Shown here: in pieces, positions 34,557-42,971 of the stretch
Layout of the letters: the number at the start of each line of letters is the position of its first letter
Numbering within the stretch: position 1 is the stretch's first letter
From: Streptomyces griseiscabiei
GTDB lineage: Bacteria > Actinomycetota > Actinomycetes > Streptomycetales > Streptomycetaceae
DNA: 64,000 bases
Reading direction: 5' to 3'
NCBI RefSeq assembly: GCF_020010925.1
Contig: NZ_JAGJBZ010000001.1
Span: 868,001-932,000, forward strand
Position numbers and translations under genes: made by a program
Notes under the pieces: model-generated
What the model saw: the letters and a program-made list of their open reading frames with translations, nothing else
What the model was told of the DNA's origin: nothing
Databases searched by the model: none

Positions 34557-35498
34557 ATGTCCACCCACACTCTCGGTGCGAAGCGCCGCCGGTCGGCGCT
34601 TCGCACGGTGGCCTTCCTGTCACCCTGGCTGATCGGCTTCGGCGTCTTCTTCGCCTATCCGCTGGTGTCCACCGTGTACTTCTCGCTGATGAAGTACGAC
34701 GGCTTCGGTACGCCGGCCTTCCGCGGCCTGGGCAACTGGTCCTACGTCTTCAACGACTACCCGATGTTCTGGCCGGCCCTGCGCAACACCCTCTGGCTGG
34801 TCCTGGTGATGGTGACCTGCCGGGTGGTGTTCGGGCTCGGCGTCGGCCTGCTCATCACCAAGATCAAGACGGGTACGGGCGTCTTCCGCACCCTCTTCTA
34901 CCTGCCCTATCTGGCCCCGCCGGTCGCCGCGACCCTCGCCTTCGTCTTCCTCCTCAACCCCGGCACCGGCCCGGTCAACGCGATCCTGGGCGACCTGGGC
35001 CTGCCGACACCCGGCTGGTTCACCGACCCGACCTGGTCCAAGCCGGCGCTCACCGCGCTCGCGCTGTGGGGCGTGGGCGATCTGATGGTCATCTTCATGG
35101 CCGCGCTGCTCGACGTGCCGAAGGAGCAGTACGAGGCCGCCGAGCTGGACGGGGCCTCGGCCTGGCAGCGGTTCCGGTTCGTCACCCTGCCGACCATCTC
35201 GCCGATCGTGATGTTCGCCGTGGTCACGGGCGTGATCCAGACCATGCAGTACTACACGCAGCCCCTGGTGGCCGGGAAGGTCGCCTCCGGCATCATCGGC
35301 GGCTCCGGCCAGCAGTTCGAGCCGGGCTACCCCGACAAGTCGACCCTGACCCTCCCCCAACTCGTCTACAACCTGGGCTTCCAGCGCTTCGACTACGGCT
35401 CCGCCTGTGTGGTCGCCCTCGTGCTGTTCGCCCTGTCGATGGTGTTCACCGCGCTGCTGATGCGGCGCAAGGGCGGACTGATCGGAGCGGGTGACTGA
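34557..35498 (+). CDS. csnF: Sugar ABC transporter permease (MalF type)
   Basis: A 313-residue inner-membrane permease with six predicted helices, the first in VAFLSPWLIGFGVFFAYPLV. The EAA loop that contacts the ATPase is EQYEAAELDGASAWQRFRFV followed by TLPTISPIV, matching EAAxxDGA-x9-LP. Start codon ATG six bases after csnE stops. Its TGA shares one base with the csnG start (TGATG), so translation is coupled. It forms the channel with csnG. Confidence 0.92.
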   Translation: MSTHTLGAKRRRSALRTVAFLSPWLIGFGVFFAYPLVSTVYFSLMKYDGFGTPAFRGLGNWSYVFNDYPMFWPALRNTLWLVLVMVTCRVVFGLGVGLLITKIKTGTGVFRTLFYLPYLAPPVAATLAFVFLLNPGTGPVNAILGDLGLPTPGWFTDPTWSKPALTALALWGVGDLMVIFMAALLDVPKEQYEAAELDGASAWQRFRFVTLPTISPIVMFAVVTGVIQTMQYYTQPLVAGKVASGIIGGSGQQFEPGYPDKSTLTLPQLVYNLGFQRFDYGSACVVALVLFALSMVFTALLMRRKGGLIGAGD

Positions 35499-36397
35499 TG
35501 ACCCAACTACTCGACGCACCCGACAGGGCCGTGGCACCGGTCGCCGCCCGGGAGAGCGAGCGCACCGCCCGCCGCCGGGCCCTGCTGGAGTGGATCGCCG
35601 TCCACTCGCTGGGCGTGGCCGCCGCGCTCTTCTTCACCCTGCCGTTCGTCTTCGTCGTCCTGACCTCGCTGATGAGCGACCAGCAGGCGCTCACCCGCGA
35701 CCTCGTCCCGGACACCTGGGAGTGGAGCAACTACCGGCAGGTGCTGGACACCCCCGGCTTCCTGACCTGGTGGAAGAACACCCTGATCTACGCGGGCCTC
35801 GGCACCGTCCTGACCGTGGTGTCCTCTGTGCCCGTGGCGTACGCGCTCGCCAAGTTCCGCTTCCGGGGCCGCAATCTGGCGCTGATGCTGGTCATCTCGA
35901 TGATGATGCTGCCGCCGCAGGTCGTCGTGATCCCGATGTACCTGTTCTGGGCCAAGCAGATGGACCTGTCCGGTTCGCTGTGGCCGCTGATCATCCCGAT
36001 GGCGTTCGGGGACGCGTTCTCCATCTTCCTGCTGCGGCAGTTCCTGACGACCATCCCGAACGAGTACCTGGACGCGGCCCGGGTCGACGGCTGCGGCGAA
36101 CTGCGCACCCTGCTGCGGGTCGTCCTGCCGATGGCGAAGCCGGGTATCGCGGCCGTCGCGCTGTTCCAGTTCTTCTACGCCTGGAACGACTACTTCGGCC
36201 CGCAGATCTACGCCTCCGAGAACCCGGCCGCCTGGACGCTCAGTTACGGCCTGGAGTCCTTCAAGGGCGCGCACCACACCGACTGGAATCTGACCATGGC
36301 CGCGACCGTGCTGGTCATGGCCCCCGTGATCCTCGTGTTCTTCTTCGCACAGAAGGCGTTCGTCGAAGGCGTCACCCTGACCGGAGTAAAGGGTTGA
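35498..36397 (+). CDS. csnG: Sugar ABC transporter permease (MalG type)
   Basis: A 299-residue permease with six membrane helices. After an arginine-rich cytoplasmic start comes AALFFTLPFVFVVLTSLM; the EAA loop is EYLDAARVDGCGELRTLLRV followed by VLPMAKPGI. The MalG-type C-terminus FFFAQKAFVEGVTLTGVKG is typical of the CUT1 family. No ATPase gene is in the operon; Streptomyces CUT1 importers commonly share the multitask ATPase MsiK encoded elsewhere, which is the likely energiser here. Confidence 0.92.
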   Translation: MTQLLDAPDRAVAPVAARESERTARRRALLEWIAVHSLGVAAALFFTLPFVFVVLTSLMSDQQALTRDLVPDTWEWSNYRQVLDTPGFLTWWKNTLIYAGLGTVLTVVSSVPVAYALAKFRFRGRNLALMLVISMMMLPPQVVVIPMYLFWAKQMDLSGSLWPLIIPMAFGDAFSIFLLRQFLTTIPNEYLDAARVDGCGELRTLLRVVLPMAKPGIAAVALFQFFYAWNDYFGPQIYASENPAAWTLSYGLESFKGAHHTDWNLTMAATVLVMAPVILVFFFAQKAFVEGVTLTGVKG

Positions 36398-36404
36398 TCC
36401 GCAT

Positions 36405-37670
36405 ATGAAGCTCACTGTGGTCGGCGGAGGATCGACCTACACACCCGAACTCGTGGACGGGTTCGCCCGGCTCAGGGACACGCTGCCGATCGAGGAGCTG
36501 GTGCTCGTCGACCCGGCCGCCGACCGGCTGGAGCTGGTCGGCGGCCTGGCCCGCCGCATCTTCGCCCGTCAGGGGCACCCCGGCCGGATCGTCACCACCG
36601 GTGATCTGGACGCCGGCGTCGAGGGCGCCGACGCGGTCCTGCTCCAGCTCCGTATCGGCGGGCAGGCCGCCCGGGAGCAGGACGAGACCTGGCCGCTGGA
36701 GTGCGGCTGCGTCGGACAGGAGACCACCGGCGCGGGCGGCCTCGCGAAGGCGCTGCGCACGGTCCCGGTCGTCCTGGACATCGCCGAACGGGTCCGCCGT
36801 ACCAACCCGGACGCCTGGATCATCGACTTCACCAACCCGGTGGGGATCGTGACCCGGGCGCTGCTCGGTGCCGGGCACAAGGCGGTCGGGCTGTGCAACG
36901 TGGCGATCGGGCTGCAGCGGAAGTTCGCCGCGCACCTCGGGGTGACCCCGGGCGAGGTCCACCTGAACCACGTCGGCCTCAACCACCTCACCTGGGAGAC
37001 CGGCGTCCGCCTCGGCGGCCCCTCCGGCGAGGACGTCCTGCCGAAGCTGCTGGCCGACCACGGCGACACCATCGCCGCCGATCTGCGGCTGCCCCGCCCG
37101 GTCCTGGACCGTCTCGGCGTGGTCCCCTCCTACTACCTGCGCTACTACTACGCCCACGACGAGGTCGTACGGGAACTGGCCACCAAGCCGTCCCGGGCCG
37201 CCGAAGTGGCCGCGATGGAACGACAGCTGCTGGAGATGTACGCCGACCCCGCCCTCGACGAGAAGCCGGCGCTGCTCGCGAAGCGGGGCGGGGCCTTCTA
37301 CTCGGAGGCGGCCGTCGACCTCGCCGCGTCGCTGCTGGGCGACGGGGGCAGCCCGTACCAGGTGGTGAACACCCTCAACCACGGCACCCTGCCCTTCCTG
37401 CCCGACGACGCGGTGATCGAGGTGCAGGCGGCCGTGGGCAAGGAGGGCGCGGCCCCCCTGCCGGTGGAGGCCGTGGACCCGCTGTACGCGGGCCTGATGG
37501 CCAACGTGACCGCGTACGAGGACCTGGCCCTGGACGCGGCCCTGCGCGGCGGCCGGGACCGGGTGTTCCGGGCGCTGCTCTCCCACCCCCTGATCGGCCA
37601 GTACGAGTACGCCGAGGCCCTCACCGACCGTCTGATCGCACACAACCAGGAGCACCTCACGTGGGCGTGA
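36405..37670 (+). CDS. csnH: GH4 NAD-dependent glycosidase
   Basis: A 421-residue family 4 glycoside hydrolase, which cleaves glycosidic bonds by an NAD- and Mn-dependent oxidation/elimination route in the cytoplasm. The nucleotide-binding start is MKLTVVGGGSTYTPELVDGF. The metal ligands are C164 (VGLCNVAIG) and H194 (HVGLNHLTWE), with the cofactor-side segment DFTNPVGIVTRALLG and GQETTGAGGLAKALR. The family separates by sugar; within a csn operon a 6-phospho- or free glucosaminidase acting on imported chitosan oligomers is plausible. The ATG at 36405 has only a distant GGAGTAAAGGG, so coupling from csnG may drive its translation. Confidence 0.9.
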   Translation: MKLTVVGGGSTYTPELVDGFARLRDTLPIEELVLVDPAADRLELVGGLARRIFARQGHPGRIVTTGDLDAGVEGADAVLLQLRIGGQAAREQDETWPLECGCVGQETTGAGGLAKALRTVPVVLDIAERVRRTNPDAWIIDFTNPVGIVTRALLGAGHKAVGLCNVAIGLQRKFAAHLGVTPGEVHLNHVGLNHLTWETGVRLGGPSGEDVLPKLLADHGDTIAADLRLPRPVLDRLGVVPSYYLRYYYAHDEVVRELATKPSRAAEVAAMERQLLEMYADPALDEKPALLAKRGGAFYSEAAVDLAASLLGDGGSPYQVVNTLNHGTLPFLPDDAVIEVQAAVGKEGAAPLPVEAVDPLYAGLMANVTAYEDLALDAALRGGRDRVFRALLSHPLIGQYEYAEALTDRLIAHNQEHLTWA

Positions 37671-38758
37671 GCGACGGCGTGCGCGCGGGTTCGGACGCGG
37701 GCGCGCGCGGGCGGGACGGCGTGCGCGCGGATGCGGACACGGGCGCACGCGAGCCGGACGGCGGGCAACCGGATGCGCGCGGGGACGGCGGGCGCGGAAG
37801 CGTGCTCGCCGTCGACGCGGGCAACAGCAAGACCGACGTCGCCGTGATCGCGCCGGACGGGCAGGTGCTGGGCGCGGCGCGCGGTGGCGGGTTCCAGCCG
37901 CCGGCCGTCGGGGTGACGGCTGCGGTCGACGGCCTCGCGGAGATCGTGGGGCGGGCCCTCGCCGAGGCCGGGGTCGGCTCGGTCGACCATGTCTCGGCGT
38001 GTCTGGCCAACGCCGACTTCCCCGTGGAGGAGGAGCAACTCGCGGCGGCGCTGCGCACGCGCGCGTGGGGCACGACCGTCGAGGTCCGCAACGACACCTT
38101 CGCCATCCTGCGGGCCGGCGTCGCCGAACCCCGGGGTGTGGCCGTGGTGTGCGGGGCCGGGGTGAACTGCGTCGGTATGCGCCCCGACGGCCGCACCGCC
38201 CGTTTCCCGGCGCTCGGGCGCCTCTCCGGCGACTGGGGCGGCGGCTGGGGCCTCGCCGAGGAGGCGATGTGGCACGCGTCCCGCGCGGAGGACGGCCGGG
38301 GCGGGCCGACGGCCCTCGCCGACACCCTGCCCGCGCACTTCGGCCTGGACTCCGTGTACGCCCTGGTCGAGGCCCTGCACCTGGAGCACATCCCGGCGTT
38401 CCGCCGCCATGAGCTGACCCCGGTCCTGTTCGCCACGGCGACCGCGGGCGACCCGGTGGCCCGCTCCCTGGTGGACCGTATGGCCGAGGAGGTGGTGGCC
38501 ATGGCGACGGTGGCCCTGACCCGCCTGGACCTCCTCGGCGAGGAGACCCCCGTCCTCCTCGGCGGCGGTGTCCTCGCCGCCCGGCACCCTCTCCTCGACG
38601 CCCGTGTCCGCGAGGCGCTGGCCGCCGCCGCGCCCAAGGCCGTCCCCCGGGTTGTCACCGCCGCCCCGGTGCTGGGCGCGGCCCTGCTCGGCCTCGACCG
38701 GGTGGGCGCGCCGGGAACCGTGCACGCGCGCGTGCGGGCGCACTACGAAGGAGGCTGA
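37661..38758 (+). CDS. csnK: BadF/BadG-type sugar kinase with repetitive N-terminal extension
   Basis: A 365-residue ASKHA kinase like N-acetylglucosamine/glucosamine kinases. The phosphate-1 motif is VLAVDAGNSKTDVAVI, and further motifs are EVRNDTFAILRAG, VVCGAGVNCVGMRPDG, GDWGGGWGLAEEAM and VLLGGGVLAARHPL. It should phosphorylate the monosaccharide released by the GH4 enzyme. The GTG at 37661 is eight bases after AGGAG and overlaps csnH by ten bases; a GTG at 37667 (GTGA overlap) is also possible. About 46 extra residues before the kinase core consist of a 14-residue repeat (DGVRAGSDAGARGR, DGVRADADTGAREP, then a partial copy). The normal family starts at the phosphate motif, so this leader is an oddity. 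Confidence 0.85.
   Translation: MGVSDGVRAGSDAGARGRDGVRADADTGAREPDGGQPDARGDGGRGSVLAVDAGNSKTDVAVIAPDGQVLGAARGGGFQPPAVGVTAAVDGLAEIVGRALAEAGVGSVDHVSACLANADFPVEEEQLAAALRTRAWGTTVEVRNDTFAILRAGVAEPRGVAVVCGAGVNCVGMRPDGRTARFPALGRLSGDWGGGWGLAEEAMWHASRAEDGRGGPTALADTLPAHFGLDSVYALVEALHLEHIPAFRRHELTPVLFATATAGDPVARSLVDRMAEEVVAMATVALTRLDLLGEETPVLLGGGVLAARHPLLDARVREALAAAAPKAVPRVVTAAPVLGAALLGLDRVGAPGTVHARVRAHYEGG
37673..37756 (+). repeat. In-frame 42-base tandem repeat in csnK
   Basis: Two 42-base units (37673-37714 and 37715-37756) differ at only a few positions and keep the reading frame. Shorter decayed copies follow at 37757. Confidence 0.8.
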
Positions 38759-38791
38759 CCCGGCACCCGCGCCACCCCTCATCCCTCCCCC

Positions 38792-38805
38792 TCGAACGCG
38801 TTCGA
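38792..38805. promoter_or_regulatory. Perfect palindrome upstream of glnX-like gene
   Basis: TCGAACGCGTTCGA lies in the 277-base gap between csnK and the signalling cluster. It may be a regulator site, or part of the csnK transcript end. No hairpin terminator with a clear loop was found here. Confidence 0.35.
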
Positions 38806-39035
38806 ACCCCCAGGGAACCGAACCCGACCGGAGCGCGTATTCATGGGCGGGGGGTGGCGCGGGAAGCCTTGTGCTGCGCCGGTGCACAACAGGCTCGGCA
38901 CCTACGGACACGATCGGGGAACAAGATCGAGTCAGGGTCTGTGCGTTGTCGGTCCCGGCGGCGATACTTGCGGCCGTGCACCTCTGTCCGTGCGTGCGGG
39001 CGGAAGTGACGGACGGATGACCAGGGGGAGGTCAG

Positions 39036-40508
39036 GTGACATTCACGCCGGAGGGCAGCAAGGCACCGACGGCACCACCCGCGGGCCCGGGCCCCGCCGT
39101 GCCGGCACAGGCCGCGCCCGCGTCCAGGTCGCCCCTTCCGCTCCCGGCCCCGGACGGGGGCCCGCCCCGCCGTACGGCGTTCGCCGAGGGCGTCGACCAG
39201 CTGCGCGCCGCCGCGACGACCGAGCCGGGCCGGCTGCGCATCATCGGTGCCGTCCTCGCCTTCCTGGTCGTGGCGTTCGGCTCGGTCACCGCCTGGCAGA
39301 TGAACGACCGGTCGTCCGCCGCCGACGACGTGCTCTACGGCAGCCAGCGCCTCAGCTCCGCCGCGGCGGAGATCTACAGTTCACTGGCCGCCGCCAACAC
39401 GGCGGCCTCCGACGGCTTCCTCGCCGGCGGTCAGGAGACCCCGAAATCGCGCGAGGTGTACGAGCGGGAGATGGGGGAGGCCGCGAAGAAGCTGGCCTTC
39501 GCCGCGACCGCGTCGAAGTCCGGCTCCGACTCCGAGCAGCGCATCGCCAAACTGAACGCCCTGCTGCCCGAGTACAAGGGCCTGGTGGAGCGGGCCCGCG
39601 CCAACAACCGGCTGGGCTACCCGCTGGGCGGCGCCTATCTCCGGTACGCGAACGACAAGATGCAGATCATGCTCGGCGAGGCACAGCGCATCTACGACAA
39701 CGAGAACGAGCGGCTCCGTGACGACTACGCGGACGCCACGGCGTACCCGTGGGCCGCGATCGGTCTCGGAGTGCTGGCCATCGGCGGCCTCGTCTGGGCT
39801 CAGCGCCGCAACTACCGGCGCACCAACCGGGTGCTGAACCAGGGCCTGGTCGCGGCGACGGCCGCCTCCACCGTCGTCCTGCTGTGGCTGGCCGGGGGCC
39901 ATACGGTCGCCCGCTCGGGCCTGAACGACTCCTATGAACACGGTGTGCGGTCGCTGACCGTCCTGAACGACGCGCGCATCGCCTCCCTCACCGCCCGTGG
40001 CAACGAGAACCTGACGCTGATCAGCCGGGGCGCGGAGACCGCGACGAACGCGAAGGACGAGGTCGTCGACAAGTTCGACCTCCAGTTCGACACAAGTATG
40101 GCCACGCTCGAGAAGCAGCTGGCCGCCGCGGAGGCTCTCGCCGACGACGACAGCGGCGAGCGGCCCCTGAAAGCCGCCGGCGCCGGCATGGAGGAGTGGA
40201 AGAAGCGGCACGGGAACGCCCGCACGGCCGACGAGCAGGGCGACTACCAGTGCGCCCTCGCCCAGGTCATCGGCGGCACGAAGACCACCGAGTGCCCGCA
40301 GGGCAACAAGCCGACCGGCGAGTGCTTCGACGAGGTCGACACGAACCTGGGCATCGCGAGCAAGTACGAGACCGCGGAGTTCAGACGGGCTGCCGAGGGC
40401 GGCAGGAACGCCATGCTCGGCCTCCCCGTGGGCGCCGCGGTCCTCGCCGTGCTGGGCGCGGCGGGCGCGATCCTCGGCATCGGACGCAGGCTTTCGGAGT
40501 ACCGGTGA
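39036..40508 (+). CDS. glnX: GlnX-like four-TM membrane protein of the PknG cluster
   Basis: A 490-residue membrane protein. A proline-rich cytoplasmic N-terminus (residues 1-60) precedes TM1 (about 68-88). A helical extracellular domain follows (about 90-235; SSAAAEIYSSLAAANTAASD suggests a sensor-like four-helix bundle). TM2 (238-256), a short cytoplasmic loop QRRNYRRTN, TM3 (270-287), a second extracellular domain with three cysteines, and TM4 (about 462-484) complete it. The topology and the position before a GlnH-like binding protein and a PknG-type kinase match mycobacterial GlnX, which relays amino-acid binding by GlnH to PknG. Start GTG at 39036 after GGGGGAGG. Its stop lies in the segment where several possible starts of the next gene occur. 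Confidence 0.78.
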   Translation: MTFTPEGSKAPTAPPAGPGPAVPAQAAPASRSPLPLPAPDGGPPRRTAFAEGVDQLRAAATTEPGRLRIIGAVLAFLVVAFGSVTAWQMNDRSSAADDVLYGSQRLSSAAAEIYSSLAAANTAASDGFLAGGQETPKSREVYEREMGEAAKKLAFAATASKSGSDSEQRIAKLNALLPEYKGLVERARANNRLGYPLGGAYLRYANDKMQIMLGEAQRIYDNENERLRDDYADATAYPWAAIGLGVLAIGGLVWAQRRNYRRTNRVLNQGLVAATAASTVVLLWLAGGHTVARSGLNDSYEHGVRSLTVLNDARIASLTARGNENLTLISRGAETATNAKDEVVDKFDLQFDTSMATLEKQLAAAEALADDDSGERPLKAAGAGMEEWKKRHGNARTADEQGDYQCALAQVIGGTKTTECPQGNKPTGECFDEVDTNLGIASKYETAEFRRAAEGGRNAMLGLPVGAAVLAVLGAAGAILGIGRRLSEYR

Positions 40509-40543
40509 CGGCGGCGGGAGGAGACGCGGTGGGAGGAGGAGCG

Positions 40544-41575
40544 ATGCATGCGGTACGACGTCTGCGGGCCGGTCTGCGGGGCTGGGGCGGCGTGGGCGCG
40601 ATGGCGGTCCTCTGCGCCCTGACCCTGGTCTTCGCCCTGGTGCTGCCGGTCAAGGGCACCCGCGGCGACGGCACGACGGCCACCGGCGGCCAGGGCGTGG
40701 CCCGGGGCACCCAGACCCGGGCGGACAAGTGCGCCACCATGAAGGACCCGGAGAACCAGAGCCTGCGGCCCTCCTCCGACGCGTCCGACGAGGCCGTCGA
40801 GCGCATCGAGAAGAACGACTACATCACGGTCGGCGTCGACCAGAACAGCTACCGCTGGGGCTACCGCGACCCGAACAGCACGAACGACGACGCCCAACTG
40901 GAGGGCTTCGACATCGACATCGCGCACCGCATCGCCGAGGAGCTGCTCGGCGACCGGGACAAGGTGCGCTTCAAGGCGATTCCCACCAGCCGGCGCATTC
41001 CCGCGCTCCAGGAGGGGGAGGTCGACATGGTGGTCCGCACCATGACGATCAGTTGCAAGCGTATGGAGGAAGTCGCCTTCTCCCAGCCGTACTTCAAGAC
41101 CGGTCAGCAGATACTGGCCCCCAAGTCGACGACGATCGAGGGCTACGGCAAGACGCTGGCGGACAAGAAGATCTGTACGGCGGCCACGTCCACCGCCTGG
41201 TCCACCCTCGATGCGGGCAAGACGTCGGGTCGGCTGCCCGCCTCCACCGACGTCTCCCTGACCGTCCCCAACCAACTCGACTGCCTGGTCAGGCTCCAGC
41301 TCGGCCAGGTCGACGCCGTGGTCACCGACGGCGCCCTCGCCGCGAGCCAGGCGGCACAGGACCCGACGGTGAAGCTGGTCGGCGAGCCGTTCACCACCGA
41401 GTACTACGGCGTGGCGATGAACCGGGACGCGGAGGGTCTGGTACGCCGGGTCAACCAGGTGCTGGTGGACTATCTCAAGGACGGCTGGCAGACCTCGTAC
41501 GACACCTGGCTGTCCGGGACACTCGGCCGCGACTCGGCGAACTCCCGGCCGCCTTCCCCCCAGTACAGCGACTGA
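40544..41575 (+). CDS. glnH: GlnH-like amino-acid-binding protein, membrane-anchored
   Basis: A 343-residue solute-binding protein of the polar amino acid type (SBP_bac_3). The binding domain begins at about residue 90 (ITVGVDQNSYRWGYRDPNST) and contains LEGFDIDIAHRIAEELLGD, the ligand-carboxylate region VRTMTIS and the hinge GQVDAVVTDGALAASQ. In mycobacteria GlnH binds aspartate/glutamate. There is one N-terminal membrane segment (AVLCALTLVFALVLPV, about 20-36) but no lipobox, so it is probably held by that helix. The ATG at 40544 has GGAGG seven bases upstream; GTG starts at 40505 (overlapping the glnX stop) and 40529 are alternatives. No permease accompanies it, consistent with a sensor rather than a transporter. 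Confidence 0.82.
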   Translation: MHAVRRLRAGLRGWGGVGAMAVLCALTLVFALVLPVKGTRGDGTTATGGQGVARGTQTRADKCATMKDPENQSLRPSSDASDEAVERIEKNDYITVGVDQNSYRWGYRDPNSTNDDAQLEGFDIDIAHRIAEELLGDRDKVRFKAIPTSRRIPALQEGEVDMVVRTMTISCKRMEEVAFSQPYFKTGQQILAPKSTTIEGYGKTLADKKICTAATSTAWSTLDAGKTSGRLPASTDVSLTVPNQLDCLVRLQLGQVDAVVTDGALAASQAAQDPTVKLVGEPFTTEYYGVAMNRDAEGLVRRVNQVLVDYLKDGWQTSYDTWLSGTLGRDSANSRPPSPQYSD

Positions 41576-41645
41576 CGTACTGGACTGACTGACCTAGAAG
41601 GACCGCTTTCCACTGACGGACACCGACAGCAGCGAGAGGTGATCG

Positions 41646-42971
41646 ATGGGCGTCGCGGGATCCACGGGGCCGGTGATGGACCGGGACGATGTGGACCGTG
41701 CGCTCGCGCGGCTCGGCGCGGAGCACGAGGCCATCGAGACCTCGCTGCTCGCCCTGCAGGACCACGCGGGCCGCAGGCTGCTCGAAGGCGCCGAGCTGAC
41801 CGGCGTCACCAAGGAGCGCTGGACCTCCGCGGACGCGTCGATCACGCTGCTGTGGGCGTACTTCGACGCGTACTCGGACGCGCTGCGCTCCGCACGGGAG
41901 ATCCGTTCGCGGCGCCGCTGGTCCAGCCGGGAGGACCTGGTGGAGCTGACGGAGCTGCTGCGCGGCGAGGCCGTCACGGTCGCCGGCTCCGCGACGGCGA
42001 TGGCGAACGCGCCGACGCTGCAGGGCGGAAGCCGCCTCAGCGAGCAGTTCTCGCTGGTCACCCTCGTGGACCGGATGAACGACCTGTACGCGTCCTCGCT
42101 GGACATGGTCGTGGCCGCCGACGCGGTGTGGTCCGCGCTGCCCGCCCGGATCGATTTACTGGCCGCCGAGCTCCAGCGCACCCGCCAGCTCGCGCACTCC
42201 GTGGGCGTACGCCCCGGCGAGCACCCGGCCGCCGACGATCTGGAGCGGATCACCCGCACCCTGACCCGGCTGCGTGAGCAGGTCGTCTCCGATCCGCTGG
42301 CCTTCTGGGTCCCGGCGCCGGGCAGTTCGGCCCCCGGCGGCGGTCGCCCGGACACCACGACGTACGACCGCGAGGCACGCGCCCTGGAGGACGTACGGCG
42401 GGAGATCGACGCCGTGCTGACGGTCCGCCAGGACGCCGAGTCGCGGCTGGTGAAGCTGCGGGACGTGCTCAGCCGCGCGGACCGGACGCTCGCCGAGGCG
42501 CGCAGCGCGCGCGGTGAGGTGCTGGCGAAGATCGCCGCGACCGAGGTGCCCGTGGTGAGCGGCCCGCCGACGGTGCTGCAGGAGCAGTTGGCGCTGGCGG
42601 CCGAGTACCGCCGGCACGCGCAGTGGCACCGGCTGTCCCCGCTCCTGGAGTCCCTGGAGCAGAAGGCGGACGACGAACTGCTGCGCGCCCGCGAGTCGTT
42701 GACGGCGGTCACCGCGCCGCTGGCGGTCCGCGCGGAGCTGCGCGGCCGGCTGGACGCGTACAAGGCGAAGGTCGCCCGGCACGGCTTCGCGGAGGACTCG
42801 CTGCTGGTGGAGCGGTACGACGCGGCGCGCCGCATGCTGTGGAGCGCCCCTTGCGACCTGCGCGTCGCCGAGCTGGCGGTGCTGCGCTACCAGCAGGCGG
42901 TCGCGGAGTTGCTGGGCCAGTCGGTACCCGTCCGACGGGCGCCGCAGGACCGGAGGGAGGAGCAGTCGTGA
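41646..42971 (+). CDS. Coiled-coil protein of unknown function in PknG cluster, with a TTA codon
   Basis: A 441-residue cytoplasmic protein, almost all helical and charged, with heptad-like stretches at about residues 230-310 (REARALEDVRREIDAVLTVR, LVKLRDVLSRADRTLAEARS) and at 325-400. No signal peptide or membrane segment. I do not recognise a domain. The ATG at 41646 follows GAGGTG. The stop overlaps the kinase GTG start as GTGA, so both are translated together, which makes it a probable partner or scaffold of the kinase. Residue 171 is encoded by TTA (42156-42158), which needs the bldA tRNA in Streptomyces. This is the only TTA I found in the cluster. Confidence 0.75.
   Translation: MGVAGSTGPVMDRDDVDRALARLGAEHEAIETSLLALQDHAGRRLLEGAELTGVTKERWTSADASITLLWAYFDAYSDALRSAREIRSRRRWSSREDLVELTELLRGEAVTVAGSATAMANAPTLQGGSRLSEQFSLVTLVDRMNDLYASSLDMVVAADAVWSALPARIDLLAAELQRTRQLAHSVGVRPGEHPAADDLERITRTLTRLREQVVSDPLAFWVPAPGSSAPGGGRPDTTTYDREARALEDVRREIDAVLTVRQDAESRLVKLRDVLSRADRTLAEARSARGEVLAKIAATEVPVVSGPPTVLQEQLALAAEYRRHAQWHRLSPLLESLEQKADDELLRARESLTAVTAPLAVRAELRGRLDAYKAKVARHGFAEDSLLVERYDAARRMLWSAPCDLRVAELAVLRYQQAVAELLGQSVPVRRAPQDRREEQS

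Noticed and set aside
40544..41575. Amino-acid ABC importer
   Set aside because: No permease or ATPase is linked; the GlnX/PknG context supports a sensor role instead.
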